Part shown: positions 4,862-5,149 of the stretch, piece after piece | Position numbering within the stretch: position 1 is the first letter of the stretch | Layout of the letters: every line of letters starts with the position of its first letter | Assembly (NCBI GenBank): GCA_900554635.1 | Contig: USHY01000050.1 | Coordinates: 1-5,149, forward strand | Source of the DNA: an uncultured Clostridium sp. | GTDB lineage: Bacteria; Bacillota; Clostridia; TANB77; CAG-508 | Length of the DNA: 5,149 nucleotides | Direction: 5' to 3' | Translations under genes and position numbers: made by a program | The notes under the pieces: model-generated | Database searches by the model: none | The model's input: only the letters and a program-made list of their open reading frames with translations | What the model was told of the DNA's origin: nothing

Positions 4862-4877
4862 AAAGGAGGATTTATTT

Positions 4878-5149
4878 ATGTCAGTTAAAGTAGGAATCAA
4901 TGGATTTGGAAGAATTGGAAAATTAGTTTTCCAAGCAGCCTTAGAGAAAGGAGAGGTTGATGTTGTTGCTATAAACGACCCTTTTATTACAGCAGATTAC
5001 ATGGCATATATGGTTAAATTCGATACAATTCACGGAAGATTTAATGGAGAAGTTAAAGCAGAAGATAATAAATTAATAGTTAATGGAAAAACAATAAATG
5101 TATATAATGAAATGGACCCACACAATATTCCTTGGGGAACTGAAGGAGT
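4878..5149 (+). CDS. gap: glyceraldehyde-3-phosphate dehydrogenase, type I, N-terminal part
   Basis: This glycolytic enzyme oxidises glyceraldehyde-3-phosphate to 1,3-bisphosphoglycerate with NAD+ and inorganic phosphate in the cytosol, as a tetramer. The first 90 residues are visible before the window ends. They show the Rossmann nucleotide loop INGFGRIG (7-14), AINDP (31-35) with Asp34 placed to bind the adenosine ribose of NAD+, and the family block YMAYMVKFDTIHG (41-53). The catalytic Cys-Thr motif near residue 150 lies outside. The start is supported by AAGGAGG 8 nt upstream. The strong binding site, leader hairpin and separate promoter fit a highly expressed gene. No cggR-like regulator gene precedes it here, unlike in many Firmicutes. 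Confidence 0.95.
   Translation, partial: MSVKVGINGFGRIGKLVFQAALEKGEVDVVAINDPFITADYMAYMVKFDTIHGRFNGEVKAEDNKLIVNGKTINVYNEMDPHNIPWGTEG

Larger units (their letters stand above)
4420..4877. other. 458-bp intergenic region between toxin and gap genes
   Basis: There is no open frame of normal size on either strand. The first 100 bases are AT-rich without a clear signal, apart from a small inverted repeat ATTTCA/TGAAAT (4476-4489) with a loop too tight to matter. From 4524 on the region is dense in regulatory-looking sequence: two promoter-like pairs, a large nested inverted repeat, three hairpins ending in a terminator, then the gap promoter, leader hairpin and ribosome binding site. These are listed separately. 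Confidence 0.7.

Noticed and set aside
1..5149. CRISPR array, tRNA, rRNA, insertion sequence or target-site duplication around the toxin-antitoxin genes
   Set aside because: No regularly spaced repeats, cloverleaf-like sequence, transposase frame or convincing flanking direct repeats were found by eye. Short AT-rich matches around 3709 and 4824 are within chance.

Overview
The window is AT-rich, with A/T-ending codons, strong AGGAGG-type ribosome binding sites and sigma-A-like promoters (TTGACA/TATAAT type). This points to a low-GC Gram-positive bacterium, most likely an anaerobic Clostridia or Tissierellia relative. That placement is inferred from composition and protein style; no rRNA or other phylogenetic marker is present.

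Layout: (1) 1-551 (+) holds the 3' end of the ClpB disaggregase gene. It ends in a perfect 12-bp hairpin that serves as a two-way terminator against the convergent gene. (2) 578-2511 (-) holds serS (seryl-tRNA synthetase) followed by the ribosome-assembly GTPase gene ysxC/engB. The two are probably one transcript read from a promoter at 2537-2565. The ysxC reading frame is broken by one extra base exactly at the P-loop. (3) 2668-3693 (+) is an adenosine deaminase gene, divergent from serS, with its own promoter. (4) 3789-4419 (+) is a two-gene type II toxin-antitoxin cassette, a Phd/YefM-like antitoxin and a RelE/ParE-like toxin that overlap by 14 bp, with a very good promoter. (5) 4420-4877 is a 458-bp stretch without a normal gene, but it is rich in signals: two promoter-like sites, nested hairpins, a convincing intrinsic terminator and the promoter and leader of the next gene. 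(6) 4878-5149 (+) is the 5' end of a glyceraldehyde-3-phosphate dehydrogenase gene, cut by the window edge.

Most of the window is housekeeping: proteostasis, translation, ribosome assembly, purine salvage and glycolysis. The toxin-antitoxin pair is the one accessory insert. The most notable points are the frameshift in a normally essential GTPase gene, lying in a 10-nt direct repeat; a possible small RNA or attenuator at 4683-4812 upstream of gap; a promoter that appears to share DNA with that RNA's terminator; and a sharp change of third-position codon usage within the adenosine deaminase gene. No CRISPR array, tRNA, rRNA or transposase gene was seen, and nothing clearly shows a wholly new protein system.
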